Made by a program: the position numbers and the translations under genes. A DNA stretch of 7,616 bases from Bacillota bacterium (lineage in GTDB: Bacteria > Bacillota > Bacilli > Bacillales_B > DSM-18226), in contig JAUZQA010000193.1 in NCBI GenBank assembly GCA_030705665.1, forward strand, positions 1 through 7,616, read 5' to 3'. The notes beneath the pieces are model-generated. The model saw only the letters and a list, made by a program, of their open reading frames with translations. It ran no database searches and had not been told where the DNA came from. Shown here piece by piece: positions 5,962 through 7,616 of the stretch (within the stretch, counting starts at the first letter, position 1; every line of letters begins with the position of its first letter).

Positions 5962-7200
5962 ATGAAAATTATTGTTCAAAAGTTTGGCGGAACATCTGTA
6001 AGGGATGAGGAAAGTAGGAAACATGCCGAGCGTCACATTGAAAAGGCCTTGGCTGATGGCTATAAAGTTGTCGTCGTTGTTTCCGCTATGGGCAGAAAAG
6101 GTGATCCATATGCAACAGATACCCTTCTTTCGCTTATTGGTGGGAACTTAAGTGAAATTACTAAACGGGAGCAGGATTTATTATTATCCTGCGGTGAAAT
6201 TATTTCCAGTATTGTTTTTACCAATATGTTATTAGAGAGCGGTATTCATGCCACATCCTTAACTGGAGCACAGGCAGGGTTCCGAACGAACAATGATCAC
6301 ACCAATGCCAAAATTACTGAGATGAAATGTGAAAGACTTCTTCGTGAATTGGAGCAATCAGATGTAGTCGTTGTTGCTGGTTTTCAGGGTATGGCAAAAA
6401 ATGGAGACGTTACAACAATTGGACGCGGCGGAAGTGATACATCTGCCGCTGCACTTGGGGCAGCACTTAACGCCGAATTTATAGATATTTTTACCGATGT
6501 TGAAGGAATTATGACTGCTGATCCTCGGATTGCAGAAAATGCTCGCCCGCTTTCAGTTGTTACGTATACAGAAGTGTGCAATATGGCCTATCAAGGTGCA
6601 AAAGTTATTCACCCAAGAGCTGTTGAGATTGCAATGCAAGCCAAAGTGCCAATCAGAATTCGTTCAACGTATTCTGACAAACTTGGAACACTCGTAACTT
6701 CTTCTTCAAAGGAAAATCGCGGCAGCGATATAAACGAACGCTTGGTCACTGGAATTGCACATGTTTCCAATGTGACACAAATTAAGGTTTTTGCTAAAAA
6801 AGAACAGTATAATTTACAGTCGGAAGTTTTTAAGGCAATGGCAAATGAAAATATAAGCGTCGATTTTATCAATATTTCGCCAAATGGTGTAGTCTATACA
6901 GTCACAGATGAAATGACAGATCGCGCACTCAAAGTTTTATCAGAACTTGGTCATCAACCAGCAGTGGAACGTAATTGTGCAAAGGTTTCCGTAGTAGGTG
7001 CAGGAATTGCTGGTGTCCCCGGCGTGACATCAAAAATTGTTACGGCCCTGTCTGATCAGGGAATTAGAATTTTACAATCAGCCGATAGTCATACAACAAT
7101 CTGGGTACTTGTTAAGCAGGAAGATTTAATTAAATCGGTAAATGCACTTCATGATGCCTTTCAATTAGAAGAAGAGACATTTGAATATGATCAAGATTAG
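5962..7200 (+). CDS. dapG: Aspartate kinase I, diaminopimelate-sensitive type (412 aa)
   Basis: DapG phosphorylates L-aspartate with ATP, the first step of the aspartate pathway. The N-terminal amino-acid-kinase domain (about 1-245) begins with the nucleotide/aspartate motif KFGGTS (7-12) and contains the GRGGSDTSA loop (154-162) and FTDVEGIMTADPR (177-189). Two C-terminal ACT domains follow, one from about residue 270 and one from about 339 to 405. They carry allosteric feedback; in B. subtilis the DapG isozyme responds to meso-diaminopimelate rather than lysine. The assignment to DapG over lysine-sensitive LysC rests on the location between asd and dapA and on length (404 aa in B. subtilis). 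The ATG follows AAAGGTAGG (5942-5950) with a rather long gap of 11 bases. I see no internal start site like that giving the small subunit of LysC. Confidence 0.96.
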   Translation: MKIIVQKFGGTSVRDEESRKHAERHIEKALADGYKVVVVVSAMGRKGDPYATDTLLSLIGGNLSEITKREQDLLLSCGEIISSIVFTNMLLESGIHATSLTGAQAGFRTNNDHTNAKITEMKCERLLRELEQSDVVVVAGFQGMAKNGDVTTIGRGGSDTSAAALGAALNAEFIDIFTDVEGIMTADPRIAENARPLSVVTYTEVCNMAYQGAKVIHPRAVEIAMQAKVPIRIRSTYSDKLGTLVTSSSKENRGSDINERLVTGIAHVSNVTQIKVFAKKEQYNLQSEVFKAMANENISVDFINISPNGVVYTVTDEMTDRALKVLSELGHQPAVERNCAKVSVVGAGIAGVPGVTSKIVTALSDQGIRILQSADSHTTIWVLVKQEDLIKSVNALHDAFQLEEETFEYDQD

Positions 7201-7263
7201 ATTAATAAATCATATTTAAAAAAATAATTGGTTTTTTCGTATTAGGAAGGAAGGGGCATTTAT

Positions 7264-7616
7264 ATGGTTCATTTTGGGCGTGTAGCAACGGCTATGGTAA
7301 CACCTTTTGATAATAAAGGGCACGTTGATTTTATGAAAACGACCAAACTTGTCAATTACTTAATTGACAATGGAACAGATTCACTAGTTGTTGCAGGAAC
7401 AACTGGTGAATCACCAACCTTATCAAAGGAAGAGAAGCTGGCTTTATTCGAACATGTTGTAAAAGTTGTGGATAATAGAATTCCGGTTATTGCTGGAACT
7501 GGCAGCAATAACACTTATGCATCTGTAGAGCTTACTAAGAAAGCTGAAGAGCTTGGTGTAAATGGGATTATGGCTGTCGGCCCTTATTATAATAAGCCAA
7601 ACCAAGAAGGCCTGTA
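7264..7616 (+). CDS. dapA: 4-hydroxy-tetrahydrodipicolinate synthase, N-terminal part (partial, 117 codons)
   Basis: DapA condenses pyruvate with aspartate semialdehyde to make 4-hydroxy-tetrahydrodipicolinate, the branch point used by both SpoVFAB (dipicolinate) and DapB (diaminopimelate, lysine). The visible part is the first half of the TIM barrel: MVHFGRVATAMVTPFDNKG, the pyruvate-binding loop AGTTGES with Thr46-Thr47 (equivalent to E. coli Thr44-Thr45), IAGTGSNNT, and PYYNKP with Tyr109 equivalent to E. coli Tyr107. The Schiff-base lysine lies beyond the window. The residue before PYYN is Gly106, where most family members have Thr. The ATG has a strong GGAAGGGG site (7249-7256) 7 bases upstream. 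The 63-base gap after dapG holds only AT-rich sequence and a weak A-run/T-run pairing (around 7218-7237), so the gene is probably co-transcribed. It runs off the window edge and is not broken. Confidence 0.95.
   Translation, partial: MVHFGRVATAMVTPFDNKGHVDFMKTTKLVNYLIDNGTDSLVVAGTTGESPTLSKEEKLALFEHVVKVVDNRIPVIAGTGSNNTYASVELTKKAEELGVNGIMAVGPYYNKPNQEGL

Noticed and set aside
6700..6800. Internal translation start in dapG producing a separate regulatory subunit, as in LysC-type aspartokinase II
   Set aside because: AAAGGA near 6707-6712 has no in-frame ATG, GTG or TTG at a suitable distance; the nearest in-frame TTG is about 30 bases away.
7201..7263. Terminator between dapG and dapA
   Set aside because: Only a weak A-run/T-run pairing is present, with no GC stem. 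The two genes are more likely co-transcribed.

Overview
The window looks like a chromosomal segment of an endospore-forming Bacillaceae (Bacillus/Neobacillus type). Gene order and protein sequences match, from memory, the Bacillus subtilis locus pnpA - ylxY - mlpA(ymxG) - ymxH - spoVFA - spoVFB - asd - dapG - dapA. All genes lie on the + strand, coding regions are AT-rich, ribosome binding sites are strong and Gram-positive, and several clear Rho-independent terminators are present.

Layout. Positions 1-42 are the last codons of an upstream gene, most likely pnp, followed by a terminator (54-83). The only gene-free stretch over 300 bases (43-367) is mostly filled by a GC-rich (about 56% G+C), highly structured composite repeat at 85-318. 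It holds two structured modules, and the right-hand module ends in a second copy of the 21-base sequence that starts the element. Then come ylxY (sporulation-associated polysaccharide-deacetylase-like protein with a degenerate first catalytic motif), mlpA (M16B zinc peptidase) with its terminator, and ymxH (small PRC-barrel protein) with its terminator.

The second half is the dipicolinate/diaminopimelate/lysine block. A candidate sigma-K promoter (3083-3111) precedes spoVFA-spoVFB, which overlap by 4 bases and encode the two subunits of dipicolinate synthase. No terminator is evident after spoVFB. An extended -10 vegetative-type promoter (about 4693-4720) follows, with a stem-loop at the predicted 5' end of its transcript (4727-4774), then asd, dapG and the 5' part of dapA, which runs off the window.

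Together, DapG (aspartate kinase), Asd (aspartate-semialdehyde dehydrogenase) and DapA (4-hydroxy-tetrahydrodipicolinate synthase) convert aspartate to the branch-point compound. During sporulation SpoVFAB oxidises this to dipicolinic acid for the spore core. In growing cells the same compound goes to diaminopimelate for peptidoglycan and to lysine.

I see no undescribed multi-gene system. The parts most worth a second look are the composite repeat, the asd leader hairpin and the degenerate active site of YlxY.
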